From assembly GCF_036825875.1 (NCBI RefSeq), contig NZ_DAISXK010000011.1:1-64000 (forward strand): a stretch of 64,000 bases of DNA. Direction: 5' to 3'. The DNA comes from Paucihalobacter sp036825875. Lineage in GTDB: Bacteria; Bacteroidota; Bacteroidia; Flavobacteriales; Flavobacteriaceae. The stretch's first letter is position 1, and every line of letters begins with the position of its first letter. Under the pieces are notes generated by a model that saw only the letters and a list, made by a program, of their open reading frames with translations, did not search any database and was not told the origin of the DNA. The translations under genes were made by a program, and so were the position numbers. Shown here in pieces: positions 38,434 to 46,060 of the stretch.

Positions 38434-39105
38434 TTAGTTTGTTTGAGCCCGTGCGTCTTCAATCATTTGTTGATTTGCTGTAACTGCAATTTCTACACGT
38501 CTATTTTTTGATCTACCTTCCACAGTATTGTTATCAAAGCGTGGCATGGATTCACCCAATCCTTCCATGGATAATCTGTTAGCTGCCACTCCATTTGATT
38601 TTAAATATGCTACAACAGAGTTGGCTCTTTTTTTAGAAAGCTCCATATTGTAAGCGTCGCTTCCTGTGCTATCGGTATGACCTTGAACTAAAAGATTAGT
38701 GTCAGGGAATTCTAAAAACACCTTAATAACTTTATCAAGATTTTGCTTAGAAGCTGCCGTTAAATCGGCCTTATTGGTTGCAAAAGTAACACCGCTATTT
38801 TCATCAAAATTAATAAGAATACCTTCTCCAACGCGCTCTACTTCGGCACCAGGCACTGCTGTTTCTATCTTTTGGGCTTGTTTATCCATCACATTACCAA
38901 TCACGGCACCAGACGCACCTCCGATGGCTGCGCCAATTAAAGCGCCTTTTAAGTTTCCACCAATGAGTCCGCCAATAAGCGCACCACCAGCAGCACCAAC
39001 AACGGCACCTTTTTGTGTTTTATTGGAATTTCGCACTGCCGAGCATCCTACTATTGCAAAGGATAGTGCAAAAATTGTAATATATTTTACTACAGTATTT
39101 TTCAT
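38434..39105 (-). CDS. OmpA family outer-membrane lipoprotein with glycine-zipper
   Basis: 223 residues. Lipoprotein signal ending SFAIVGC (Cys21). A glycine-zipper region follows (about residues 33-75) with repeated GALIGG and GAAIGG units, suggesting membrane interaction. The C-terminal OmpA domain is complete, with the peptidoglycan-binding pattern QGHTDSTGSDAYNMELSKKRA and the end motif GRSKNRRVEI. It would tether the outer membrane to the cell wall. It is 3 bases downstream of a lipocalin-like lipoprotein gene, with which it forms a two-gene operon ended by a terminator. Confidence 0.92.
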   Translation of the reverse strand: MKNTVVKYITIFALSFAIVGCSAVRNSNKTQKGAVVGAAGGALIGGLIGGNLKGALIGAAIGGASGAVIGNVMDKQAQKIETAVPGAEVERVGEGILINFDENSGVTFATNKADLTAASKQNLDKVIKVFLEFPDTNLLVQGHTDSTGSDAYNMELSKKRANSVVAYLKSNGVAANRLSMEGLGESMPRFDNNTVEGRSKNRRVEIAVTANQQMIEDARAQTN

Positions 39106-39108
39106 GAT

Positions 39109-39609
39109 TTATAAATTTAAGTTATCAGATTTCTTGTTGAATTTCATGACCACGTTAAAAGATTTACCTTCAAAAGTAGATGGCACTGTGATGGTCATGT
39201 TTGTCTTTGCTAGTTCATTGATGGTGGCTCGGTAACCACTCTTATCCTTGCTTTGTGGCCGATTTCTTTCATCGGCATATTTAAATTGAAAGGATTTAAC
39301 ATTGTCACTTTCAAAAAAAGACCAAATGATGCGATAATTTACTATACTACAAGATGAATTACTAACATTTGTTGTAAAGCGCCCACTGGCATTATTAGGT
39401 ATAAAAACCCATTCGCTTCCTTTAAAACAGGCTGAGTCGGCCGCGTCAAACAAAAACGCTTTATAAATTCCTTCGGCACCAATAAAACTAATATTTGTCA
39501 CTTCCCAAGTGCCTTTTAAAGCACGCTTACCCGGCAATTCTGAACCTGATTTAGATGCACCGCAACTAAAAAGGCAAAACACTATAAGAATACTTGCTAT
39601 TTTTTTCAT
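39109..39609 (-). CDS. Lipocalin-like lipoprotein
   Basis: 166 residues with a short signal peptide ending FCLFSC (Cys16). The mature part starts with GSELPGKRALKGTWEVTNISF, the GTW being the usual lipocalin-like start, and is beta-rich, with two cysteines (SACFKG, SSCSIVN) that may pair. Likely located in the outer membrane facing the periplasm, as no acidic surface-export tag follows the lipobox. First gene of the operon with the OmpA lipoprotein, in which a joint envelope role is plausible. Confidence 0.85.
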   Translation of the reverse strand: MKKIASILIVFCLFSCGASKSGSELPGKRALKGTWEVTNISFIGAEGIYKAFLFDAADSACFKGSEWVFIPNNASGRFTTNVSNSSCSIVNYRIIWSFFESDNVKSFQFKYADERNRPQSKDKSGYRATINELAKTNMTITVPSTFEGKSFNVVMKFNKKSDNLNL

Positions 39610-39897
39610 TCAAAATGATTTGGTTATTGAAGTAGGTTGTTATTTATTAAAAATAATGTAGATAAATATACAACAATTAACCACAAAAACTTTACACATT
39701 TATTTGTATAGGCATAAATAAAGTTAATGACTGATTAATAATTAATATTTTGAATGTTTAAACGCAACATGAATCTAAAGTGGAAATAATGCACCAAAAT
39801 TAGAAACACTTAATTCTCTGTTAAAAGTCTTATACTTTCTTGTTAATTGTTAAAATAATACGTATCATGCCTAACTTTTTAAATTAAATAAAACTCC

Positions 39898-40116
39898 ATG
39901 GGTAGACCAGCGACAAAACCGAAGAAATTAAAAGACGGTTATTACATTGAAATCAGAAATAAAGGTGCAAAGTCTGGAATAAAATTATACAGCAGTACGG
40001 AAGATCAGATGAATAGGACGATTAAGACTTACGAACGTTCGAAAGAAGTTGTAATTCTTGGCGAATCAAAAAATGGAAAATTTGTAAACAGTGAAGAATT
40101 TCATGTGGTAGATTAA
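39898..40116 (+). CDS. Small basic protein of unknown function
   Basis: 72 residues with start ATG 39898 inside CCATGGG. N-terminus MGRPATKPKKLKDGYYIEIRN is strongly basic and the body reads KSGIKLYSSTEDQMNRTIKTYE, resembling small DNA- or RNA-associated proteins, but no known motif is sure. It has its own unit: a 288-base spacer upstream and a very strong terminator 24 bases after the stop. The pattern of an isolated, well-terminated short gene suggests high expression. Function unknown. Confidence 0.75.
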   Translation: MGRPATKPKKLKDGYYIEIRNKGAKSGIKLYSSTEDQMNRTIKTYERSKEVVILGESKNGKFVNSEEFHVVD

Positions 40117-40139
40117 TTTTCCTAAACGATTATTATTTG

Positions 40140-40170
40140 AAGGTATGAACTTTTTGTTCATACCTTTTTT
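40140..40170 (+). terminator. Strong intrinsic terminator
   Basis: AAGGTATGAAC and GTTCATACCTT form a perfect 11-pair stem around a TTTTT loop and run into six T. It ends the small-gene transcript before the symporter gene. Confidence 0.92.
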
Positions 40171-40186
40171 ATTTGCTTATAAAGTT

Positions 40187-40194
40187 TAGTTTTG
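40187..40194 (+). promoter_or_regulatory. Promoter -7 element of the Na+/solute symporter gene
   Basis: TAGTTTTG matches TAnnTTTG exactly, with a start site near 40198, 18 bases before the ATG. No well-spaced TTG is found because the terminator T-run occupies that position. Confidence 0.45.
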
Positions 40195-40215
40195 TAATCA
40201 TCAACCCACAACTTT

Positions 40216-41949
40216 ATGGCGCTTCAAAATTTAGATTGGTTTATCATAATTTTCTTTTTAGTACTATTTGCACTTATTGGCATTTACGCTTCTAAAAAAG
40301 CAGGTAAAAGCAGTAAGGAGTTTTTTCTTTCTGGTCAGAATATGCCGTGGTGGCTTTTAGGCGTAAGTATGGTAGCGACCACGTTTGCCGCCGATACGCC
40401 TGGCTTAGTCACAGAATTGGTGAGAAATGATGGTGTTTCGGGTAATTGGGTTTGGTGGGCCTTACTTCTAACCGGAATGCTTACCGTTTTTTTTTACGCC
40501 AAACTATGGAGAAAAAGTGGCATCACCACCGATTTAGAATTTTATGAATTGCGCTACAGCGGAAAGTCTGCGGCCTTTTTAAGAGGCTTTAGAGCTATTT
40601 ATTTGGGAGTTATTTTCAATGTGATTACCATGGCTGGTGTATGTTTGGCCGGTGCCAAAATTGCAAATATCCTTTTAGGATTATCACAAGCTGAAACCCT
40701 TATTTACGCATCAGTGATTGTGGTTTTTTATGCCTCTTTAGGTGGGCTTAAAGGTGTTTTACTTACCGATTTTATACAATTTGCCTTGGCAATGGTAGGC
40801 AGTATTTGGGCCACAATTTATATCGTGAATATGCCTGAAATTGGCGGTATTCAGAATCTTATTTCACATTCAAGTGTTAGCGATAAACTTAATTTTTTGC
40901 CAGATTTTAATGACACAGAAGCTTTAATAACCTTGCTTATTATTCCCTTGGCGGTACAATGGTGGAGCACATGGTACCCCGGCGCAGAACCTGGTGGCGG
41001 TGGCTATATTGCACAACGAATGCTAGCTGCTAAAGATGAAAATCACGCCACGTGGGCAACCCTCTTTTTTAATTTTGCACATTACGCTATTAGACCTTGG
41101 CCATGGATTCTAGTGGGATTGGCATCTTTAATTATTTATCCCGATTTGGGAAGTTTGAACAATACTTTTCCGAATCTTACTGCAGAAATGCAAGGCGATG
41201 ATGTGGCTTATGCAGCCATGATGACTTATTTACCTGTGGGATTGATTGGGATTGTACTGACTTCTTTGATGGCCGCTTTTATGAGTACCATTTCTACGCA
41301 GCTCAATTGGGGAAGCTCCTATATTGTGAACGATTTTTATGCGCGTTTTATTAAACAAGATGCAACAGAAAAACAAAAGGTTCTAATTGGACGACTTTCT
41401 ACCGTGGCCTTGATGGTGATGGCTGGATTGTTTTCGTTTTATTTACAATCGGCTAAAGATGTTTTTAATTTGTTGCTTCAAATTGGCGCTGGCACTGGTT
41501 TGTTATTCATTTTAAGATGGTTTTGGTCGCGCATCAATCCTTATAGTGAAATTGCGGCCATGGTAATCTCCTTCGTTATTGCTATTTTCTTTTTTATAAA
41601 TGGGAAACTGGAAACGCCTATCGTTTCAAATATCGCTTCTCACTGGCAATTGGTGATTGGTGTTTTCGTAACCACCTTTGGTTGGATTGCCACTACGTTA
41701 CTTACACAGACCACCGATGCCAATACCTTAGAAAAATTCAATAACGTTGTATTTGGAAACGAGTCTAAGTTTAAAGGATTCGGTAAAAAGATTGCTGCCT
41801 TTGTTGCCGGAACTATTGGTGTTTATGCAACTTTGTTTGGGATTGGTAGTTTTATTTACGGCAACACGACTAAAGGAATGCTTTTGGTGGTCTTGGCGTT
41901 GGTTTGTTGTGTGATAATTTATATTGCAATGAAAAAGCCAAGAAGATAA
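40216..41949 (+). CDS. Sodium:solute symporter (SSS family)
   Basis: 577 residues with about thirteen or fourteen hydrophobic segments. The family pattern is visible at the start (SKKAGKSSKEFFLSGQNMPWW with VATTFAADTPG) and in the middle (LRGFRAIYLGVIFN, AFMSTISTQLNWGSSYIVND, the classical SSS signature for the fifth core helices). The VATTFAADTP sodium-site region is intact. The substrate may be a sugar, amino acid or nucleoside; the sequence does not say. Ends exactly where the minus-strand TruA-like gene ends. Confidence 0.9.
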   Translation: MALQNLDWFIIIFFLVLFALIGIYASKKAGKSSKEFFLSGQNMPWWLLGVSMVATTFAADTPGLVTELVRNDGVSGNWVWWALLLTGMLTVFFYAKLWRKSGITTDLEFYELRYSGKSAAFLRGFRAIYLGVIFNVITMAGVCLAGAKIANILLGLSQAETLIYASVIVVFYASLGGLKGVLLTDFIQFALAMVGSIWATIYIVNMPEIGGIQNLISHSSVSDKLNFLPDFNDTEALITLLIIPLAVQWWSTWYPGAEPGGGGYIAQRMLAAKDENHATWATLFFNFAHYAIRPWPWILVGLASLIIYPDLGSLNNTFPNLTAEMQGDDVAYAAMMTYLPVGLIGIVLTSLMAAFMSTISTQLNWGSSYIVNDFYARFIKQDATEKQKVLIGRLSTVALMVMAGLFSFYLQSAKDVFNLLLQIGAGTGLLFILRWFWSRINPYSEIAAMVISFVIAIFFFINGKLETPIVSNIASHWQLVIGVFVTTFGWIATTLLTQTTDANTLEKFNNVVFGNESKFKGFGKKIAAFVAGTIGVYATLFGIGSFIYGNTTKGMLLVVLALVCCVIIYIAMKKPRR

Positions 41950-42732
41950 CTATTCAAAATCGACACTGTGCAGAATTAATCCTGAAGCGGGTGCGATGTA
42001 ATCCATAACATCAGTAGATTCGGGTTTTAAAGAGTTTTCAATATGCTGAAGATCTATGTCGCCTCTTCCCAATTTTATTAGTTCTCCAAACATTAATCGT
42101 ATTTGGTTCCGCATAAAACCTTTACCTTTTACTTTAAACACATACGATTTGGAAGGAAAAAAATTAGCCACATAAATATCATTATCGATAATCTCACTGT
42201 CTAAAATTGTTCGGATATATTGGCCATTATCTGTGGCCCTAAAACAATAACCTTTAAAATTGTGCTCTCCTTTAAAAAGTAATGCGCCTTGCTTCATTAA
42301 GTCCACATTTAAGGGCTCTAAAATAGTGGTTAAAATTGGTGCACAAAACGGATGGTTTTTCTGGCCTTCAGAAAACACATAATGATACTCCTTTACTTTC
42401 GGGTTTTGAATCACGTTGAAATTTTCATCAACTTCATTTATTCCAAGCGCACGAATATCTTGTGGTAAGTTAAAATTGAACAAATTTAGAAAGACCTCTA
42501 AATCTTCAATTTCGTGATAGGTGAAAAGCTCTAAAGCAGTTTCGTTCGCAGATACCATCGCATCGGTACGGCCAGCGCCAAGTGTTTTAAAAGTCTTTCC
42601 TTCAAAAATAAATTTCAAGGTACGATCAATCATAAATTGAACCGTTTTTAATTTCGGTTGTTTTTGCCAACCGTGAAAACGATATCCTAAATATTGAATT
42701 TTTATGAGATAGAAAAAGCGTTTTTGAAGCAT
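41950..42732 (-). CDS. TruA-family tRNA pseudouridine synthase (divergent)
   Basis: 260 residues with the TruA layout: KIQYLGYRFHGWQKQP at the start and GAGRTDAMVSANE, where the catalytic aspartate sits in GRTDA, but the usual GVHA that follows is replaced by MVSA. The second half has FKGYCFRATDN, and the end KGFMRNQIRLMFGELIKLGRG is typical. It probably isomerises uridines 38-40 in tRNA anticodon stems, but the altered motif suggests a paralogue with other targets. Read in the same direction as the his genes, 33 bases after hisIE. Confidence 0.8.
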   Translation of the reverse strand: MLQKRFFYLIKIQYLGYRFHGWQKQPKLKTVQFMIDRTLKFIFEGKTFKTLGAGRTDAMVSANETALELFTYHEIEDLEVFLNLFNFNLPQDIRALGINEVDENFNVIQNPKVKEYHYVFSEGQKNHPFCAPILTTILEPLNVDLMKQGALLFKGEHNFKGYCFRATDNGQYIRTILDSEIIDNDIYVANFFPSKSYVFKVKGKGFMRNQIRLMFGELIKLGRGDIDLQHIENSLKPESTDVMDYIAPASGLILHSVDFE

Positions 42733-42765
42733 TTATTTAAGCGTATTCTTTTGAAGATGGTATAA

Positions 42766-43365
42766 TTAAAGTTGTCTCGATTTTAAAACATCTACAATGT
42801 CATTCAATTTGAAACCCTTGGCCTGCAATAAAATTAAATAATGAAACAACAGATCTGCACTTTCGTTTAAAAACAGTTCATCATTATTGTCTTTTGCTTC
42901 AATAACCACTTCAACGGCTTCCTCTCCTACTTTTTGAGCGATTTTATTGATGCCTTTTTTAAATAAGGATGCCACATAGGAACTTTCACCATTGGCTGAA
43001 TTCTTGCGTTCTTCAATAATATTTTCTAAAGACGACAAAAACCCGAAAGTAGCCCTATTTGCTTCAGCCCAACAAGTGTCGGTGCCTTTGTGGCAGGTTG
43101 GTCCTTCGGGATTTACAGAAATGAGCAAAGTGTCGTTATCACAGTCTAGTTTATAATCCACTAAATGCAAGACATTGCCACTTTCTTCACCTTTGGTCCA
43201 CAATCTGTTTTTGGTTCTGCTGAAGAATGTAACCTTTTTAGTTGCAATCGTTATATCGAATGCTTCTTGATTCATGTAACCTAGCATCAAAACGTTTTTT
43301 GTGATTTCGTCTTGGATAATGGCTGGTACTAAACCGTCTTTATTTTTATTAAAATCTATATTCAT
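42766..43365 (-). CDS. hisIE: Bifunctional phosphoribosyl-AMP cyclohydrolase / phosphoribosyl-ATP diphosphatase
   Basis: 199 residues. The N-terminal HisI part contains TFFSRTKNRLWTKGEESGN and the metal-binding cysteines in DCDND and PTCHKGTDTCW. The C-terminal HisE part has KKGINKIAQKVGEEAVEVVIEA with the acidic EExxE pattern and ADLLFHYLILL. It carries out steps two and three of histidine synthesis. Last gene of the operon hisG-D-C-B-H-A-F-IE; a hairpin repeat lies in the spacer before it. Confidence 0.96.
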   Translation of the reverse strand: MNIDFNKNKDGLVPAIIQDEITKNVLMLGYMNQEAFDITIATKKVTFFSRTKNRLWTKGEESGNVLHLVDYKLDCDNDTLLISVNPEGPTCHKGTDTCWAEANRATFGFLSSLENIIEERKNSANGESSYVASLFKKGINKIAQKVGEEAVEVVIEAKDNNDELFLNESADLLFHYLILLQAKGFKLNDIVDVLKSRQL

Positions 43366-43374
43366 ATTTCACTA

Positions 43375-43394
43375 ATTCCTGCGAAAGCAGGAAT
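43375..43394. repeat. Short palindromic repeat ATTCCTGC-GAAA-GCAGGAAT
   Basis: Perfect 8-pair inverted repeat with a GAAA loop on the plus strand, in the hisF-hisIE spacer. Three more copies lie in other spacers of this operon. Confidence 0.8.
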
Positions 43395-43510
43395 CTCATA
43401 ATTTAAAATTCAAATTTTTCTTCTGTTCGTTAACAAATTTTAGATGCGTTATGTTAAGAGCTTTTAATTGCTTCTCGATACAATTCTTATTCTATCAAAA
43501 TCAAATGATG

Positions 43511-43532
43511 CTTCACTTCGTTCTGAATGACA
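43511..43532. repeat. Short repeat CTTCACTTCGTTCTGAATGACA
   Basis: Immediately downstream of hisF. Resembles the TCGACTGCGCTCGAAATGACA string found before hisC, sharing the ...GAATGACA/GAAATGACA end. I regard both as members of short dispersed flavobacterial repeats; the relation is by eye only. Confidence 0.4.
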
Positions 43533-43533
43533 A

Positions 43534-44289
43534 TTATATCCTCACATTAACCCCTTGTTTTTTCAATTCTTCTTTCAATTCCAAAATTGGTATCTCACCA
43601 AAATGAAATACACTCGCTGCCAAGGCAGCATCTGCTTTACCATTAATAAAGGTATCAGCAAAATGCTGCATGGTTCCTGCGCCACCCGATGCAATAATAG
43701 GAATATTCACTAAACCTGACAAAGTTGCTAGTGCTTCATTGGCAAATCCGTTTTTGGTGCCGTCGTGGTTCATAGAGGTGAACAAAATTTCCCCAGCACC
43801 GCGCTGTTCTACTTCTTTTGCCCAATCAAACAATTTAATGTCCGTCTGAATGGTGCCGCCGGCTAAATGCACAAACCATTCGCCATCAACTTGTTTGGCA
43901 TCTATGGCAACCACCACACACTGACTTCCAAATTTACTGGATAATTCGTTTATGAGTTCTGGTCTTTTGACTGCCGACGAATTAATAGAAACCTTATCCG
44001 CACCACAATGCAGTAAATCGTCAACATCCTCTACCGATGAAATTCCGCCACCAACCGTAAATGGAATATTCACCTGTTCAGCAACCCTCAACACCATATT
44101 GTGCATGGTTTTTCGACCTTCTAAAGTAGCCGAAATGTCTAAAAACACCAATTCGTCGGCACCAAGATCAGCGTATTGTTTTGCCAAGACCACAGGGTCG
44201 CCTGCGTCACGTAAATCGACAAAATTGACACCCTTGACGGTGCGTCCATTTTTGATGTCGAGACACGGTATGATTCTTTTTGTTAGCAT
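43534..44289 (-). CDS. hisF: Imidazole glycerol phosphate synthase cyclase subunit
   Basis: 251 residues, an intact TIM barrel. Catalytic aspartates are at the N-terminus (PCLDIKNGRTVKG) and in VAIDAKQVDGE; phosphate-binding GGGIS and IIASGGAGTMQHF follow. It takes ammonia from HisH and closes the imidazole ring, releasing AICAR. Located between hisA and hisIE, the usual order for this phylum. Confidence 0.97.
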   Translation of the reverse strand: MLTKRIIPCLDIKNGRTVKGVNFVDLRDAGDPVVLAKQYADLGADELVFLDISATLEGRKTMHNMVLRVAEQVNIPFTVGGGISSVEDVDDLLHCGADKVSINSSAVKRPELINELSSKFGSQCVVVAIDAKQVDGEWFVHLAGGTIQTDIKLFDWAKEVEQRGAGEILFTSMNHDGTKNGFANEALATLSGLVNIPIIASGGAGTMQHFADTFINGKADAALAASVFHFGEIPILELKEELKKQGVNVRI

Positions 44290-44305
44290 TTACTTATATT
44301 AGATT

Positions 44306-44333
44306 TACGAAGTACGAAGTACGATGTACGATG
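44306..44333. repeat. Tandem 7-base repeat TACGA(A/T)G x4
   Basis: Four successive heptamers: TACGAAG, TACGAAG, TACGATG, TACGATG. It lies 16 bases upstream of hisF in the hisA-hisF spacer. Confidence 0.85.
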
Positions 44334-44482
44334 TATTAATTATTGATTTTGATTCTTTGAATTTTACTTATTTTGATTTTTTCTTGTTGTATTAATTGAT
44401 GCAAAAATGCCAACAATCAATTGCAAATTGTTTTGTTCTTCTCAACATTTCATTTTTCATCTCAACTAAAATTTAATTACAT

Positions 44483-44545
44483 ATATCGTATATCTAATAT
44501 TGTATATCGTATATCGTATATCTTATATCTTAAATCGTATATTTA
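44483..44545. repeat. Tandem 7-base repeat ATATCGT-like, about nine units
   Basis: Successive heptamers ATATCGT, ATATCTA, ATATTGT, ATATCGT, ATATCGT, ATATCTT, ATATCTT, AAATCGT, ATATTTA run up to and into the hisA stop codon. Same period as the block near hisF in the same spacer. Confidence 0.85.
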
Positions 44546-45277
44546 AAAATATCTAGCTAAATCTTTTAAGCTAATTCTATTTTCATAAATTGCTTTTCCG
44601 ATGATAGCGCCTTCGCAACCAATCTCTTGTAATTTGTCTAAATCATCAACAGAGGTAATCCCACCCGAAGCAATCAATTTTATAGATTGAGCGCTGCTGC
44701 TATTTGAGCAAATTTGAATGATATTATTGTACAAATCTATTGACGGACCTTCTAGCATTCCATCTTTTGAAATGTCAGTACAAATTACATACTTGATGTT
44801 TTTCTTCTGATAGTCCTTTATAAACTGAATGACTTCCAAATTAGATTGTTCTTTCCAACCGCTCACAGCAATTTTTTGGTCTTTACAATCGGCTCCCAAA
44901 ATGATTTTTTGACTGCCGTATTTGTCGATCCAACTTTCAAACACCTCCAGACTTTTAACTGCGATGCTACCACCAGTAATTTGCTGTGCTCCAGAATTAA
45001 AGGCAATATGCAAGTCTTCGTTAGATTTGAGTCCGCCACCAAAATCAATTTTTAAATTGGTTTTTGAGGTGATGCTTTCTAAAACTCTAAAATTAACGAT
45101 GTGCTGCGCTTTGGCACCGTCTAAATCTACCAGATGCAAGTACTCGATTCCTGCATCTTCAAAAGCCTTAGCGACCTCCAGCGGATTTTCGTTGTATATT
45201 TTTTTGGTATCATAGTCGCCTTTGGTAAGTCGCACACATTTACCGTCTATGATGTCGATGGCTGGGATGATTCTCAT
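44543..45277 (-). CDS. hisA: Phosphoribosylformimino-5-aminoimidazole carboxamide ribotide isomerase
   Basis: 244 residues, TIM barrel. Key catalytic aspartate is in IPAIDIIDGKCVRL and the second in CTDISKDGML; KIDFGGGLKS and LIASGGITSVDD bind the phosphates. Performs the fourth pathway step, supplying HisF/HisH. The C-terminus meets a 7-base tandem repeat that reaches into its stop codon, and a hairpin repeat lies just upstream of its start. Confidence 0.97.
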   Translation of the reverse strand: MRIIPAIDIIDGKCVRLTKGDYDTKKIYNENPLEVAKAFEDAGIEYLHLVDLDGAKAQHIVNFRVLESITSKTNLKIDFGGGLKSNEDLHIAFNSGAQQITGGSIAVKSLEVFESWIDKYGSQKIILGADCKDQKIAVSGWKEQSNLEVIQFIKDYQKKNIKYVICTDISKDGMLEGPSIDLYNNIIQICSNSSSAQSIKLIASGGITSVDDLDKLQEIGCEGAIIGKAIYENRISLKDLARYF

Positions 45278-45283
45278 ATCTAT

Positions 45284-45301
45284 TTCCTGCGAACGCAGGA
45301 A
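45284..45301. repeat. Short palindromic repeat TTCCTGC-GAAC-GCAGGAA
   Basis: Seven-pair inverted repeat in the hisH-hisA spacer, sister of the copies at 43375, 47199 and 47231; the loop is GAAC instead of GAAA. Confidence 0.8.
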
Positions 45302-45357
45302 TCTTATTTTTAATTATTAATGATTTTAAAAATTCTAAACACAATTTTAGAATCAAA

Positions 45358-45939
45358 CTACAATTCAATAAAGTTCTTCAACAAACGCTCGCCCACTTTA
45401 CCGCTTTTCTCTGGATGGAATTGTACTCCAAAAAAATTGTCATTTTCCAAAGCTGAGGCATATTCTAATTCGTAATTGGTGGTGGCGATGGCTTCTGAAC
45501 AATTTTCAGCATAATAACTGTGTACAAGATACATGTAATCATCTTCTTTAATGCCTTTAAATATTTCAGATTTTAAATTGTGAATGGTATTCCATCCCAT
45601 CTGCGGAACCTTTACAACATTTGAAAATCGTTTCACATTCACATTCAAAATGCCCAAACCTTTTGTGTCACCTTCTTCGGAATGATTGCACATAAGTTGC
45701 ATACCCAAACAAATCCCTAAAACGGGTTGTTTTAGCTGTGGAATTAAAGTATCTAATCCGCTTTGTTTTAATTTTGCCATGGCCGAACTAGCTTCGCCAA
45801 CACCAGGAAATATTACCTTATCAGCACTTAAAATGTCGTCTGGATTATTTGATAACACCACATTATAACCCAAACGTTGAAAAGCAAATTGAATGCTTTT
45901 AATGTTACCGGCGCCGTAATTAAGAATTATAATTTTCAA
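45358..45939 (-). CDS. hisH: Imidazole glycerol phosphate synthase glutaminase subunit
   Basis: 193 residues, class I glutamine amidotransferase. The nucleophile is the Cys in VLGICLGMQLM, and the catalytic His and Glu are in GVQFHPEKSG. The N-terminus LNYGAGNIKSIQFAF is typical. It releases ammonia from glutamine and passes it to HisF. An inverted repeat with strong pairing sits upstream, between hisB and hisH. Confidence 0.97.
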   Translation of the reverse strand: MKIIILNYGAGNIKSIQFAFQRLGYNVVLSNNPDDILSADKVIFPGVGEASSAMAKLKQSGLDTLIPQLKQPVLGICLGMQLMCNHSEEGDTKGLGILNVNVKRFSNVVKVPQMGWNTIHNLKSEIFKGIKEDDYMYLVHSYYAENCSEAIATTNYELEYASALENDNFFGVQFHPEKSGKVGERLLKNFIEL

Positions 45940-46005
45940 AATATGTTTCTTTTATTGGATGCTATTTTGGACAATGAAAAATAATATTTCAAAATTCCAA
46001 AATTC

Positions 46006-46041
46006 AAATTCCAGAGACCAACTTAAGGTCTTTTGGAATTT
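46006..46041. repeat. Inverted repeat AAATTCCA...TGGAATTT in the hisB-hisH spacer
   Basis: AAATTCCAGAGACC and GGTCTTTTGGAATTT pair along about 13 positions around a seven-base centre; further ATTCC/GGAATT words flank it. No T-run follows on the his strand, so it is not a standard terminator. Confidence 0.65.
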
Positions 46042-46060
46042 GGGATTTTTTATTTGTTAT

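Noticed and set aside
38699..39235. Plus-strand 178-codon frame antisense to the OmpA and lipocalin genes
   Set aside because: Low-complexity composition produced by the glycine-zipper codons on the other strand.
44306..44545. CRISPR-like array in the hisA-hisF spacer
   Set aside because: Seven-base units without spacers and no cas genes; simple tandem repeats.
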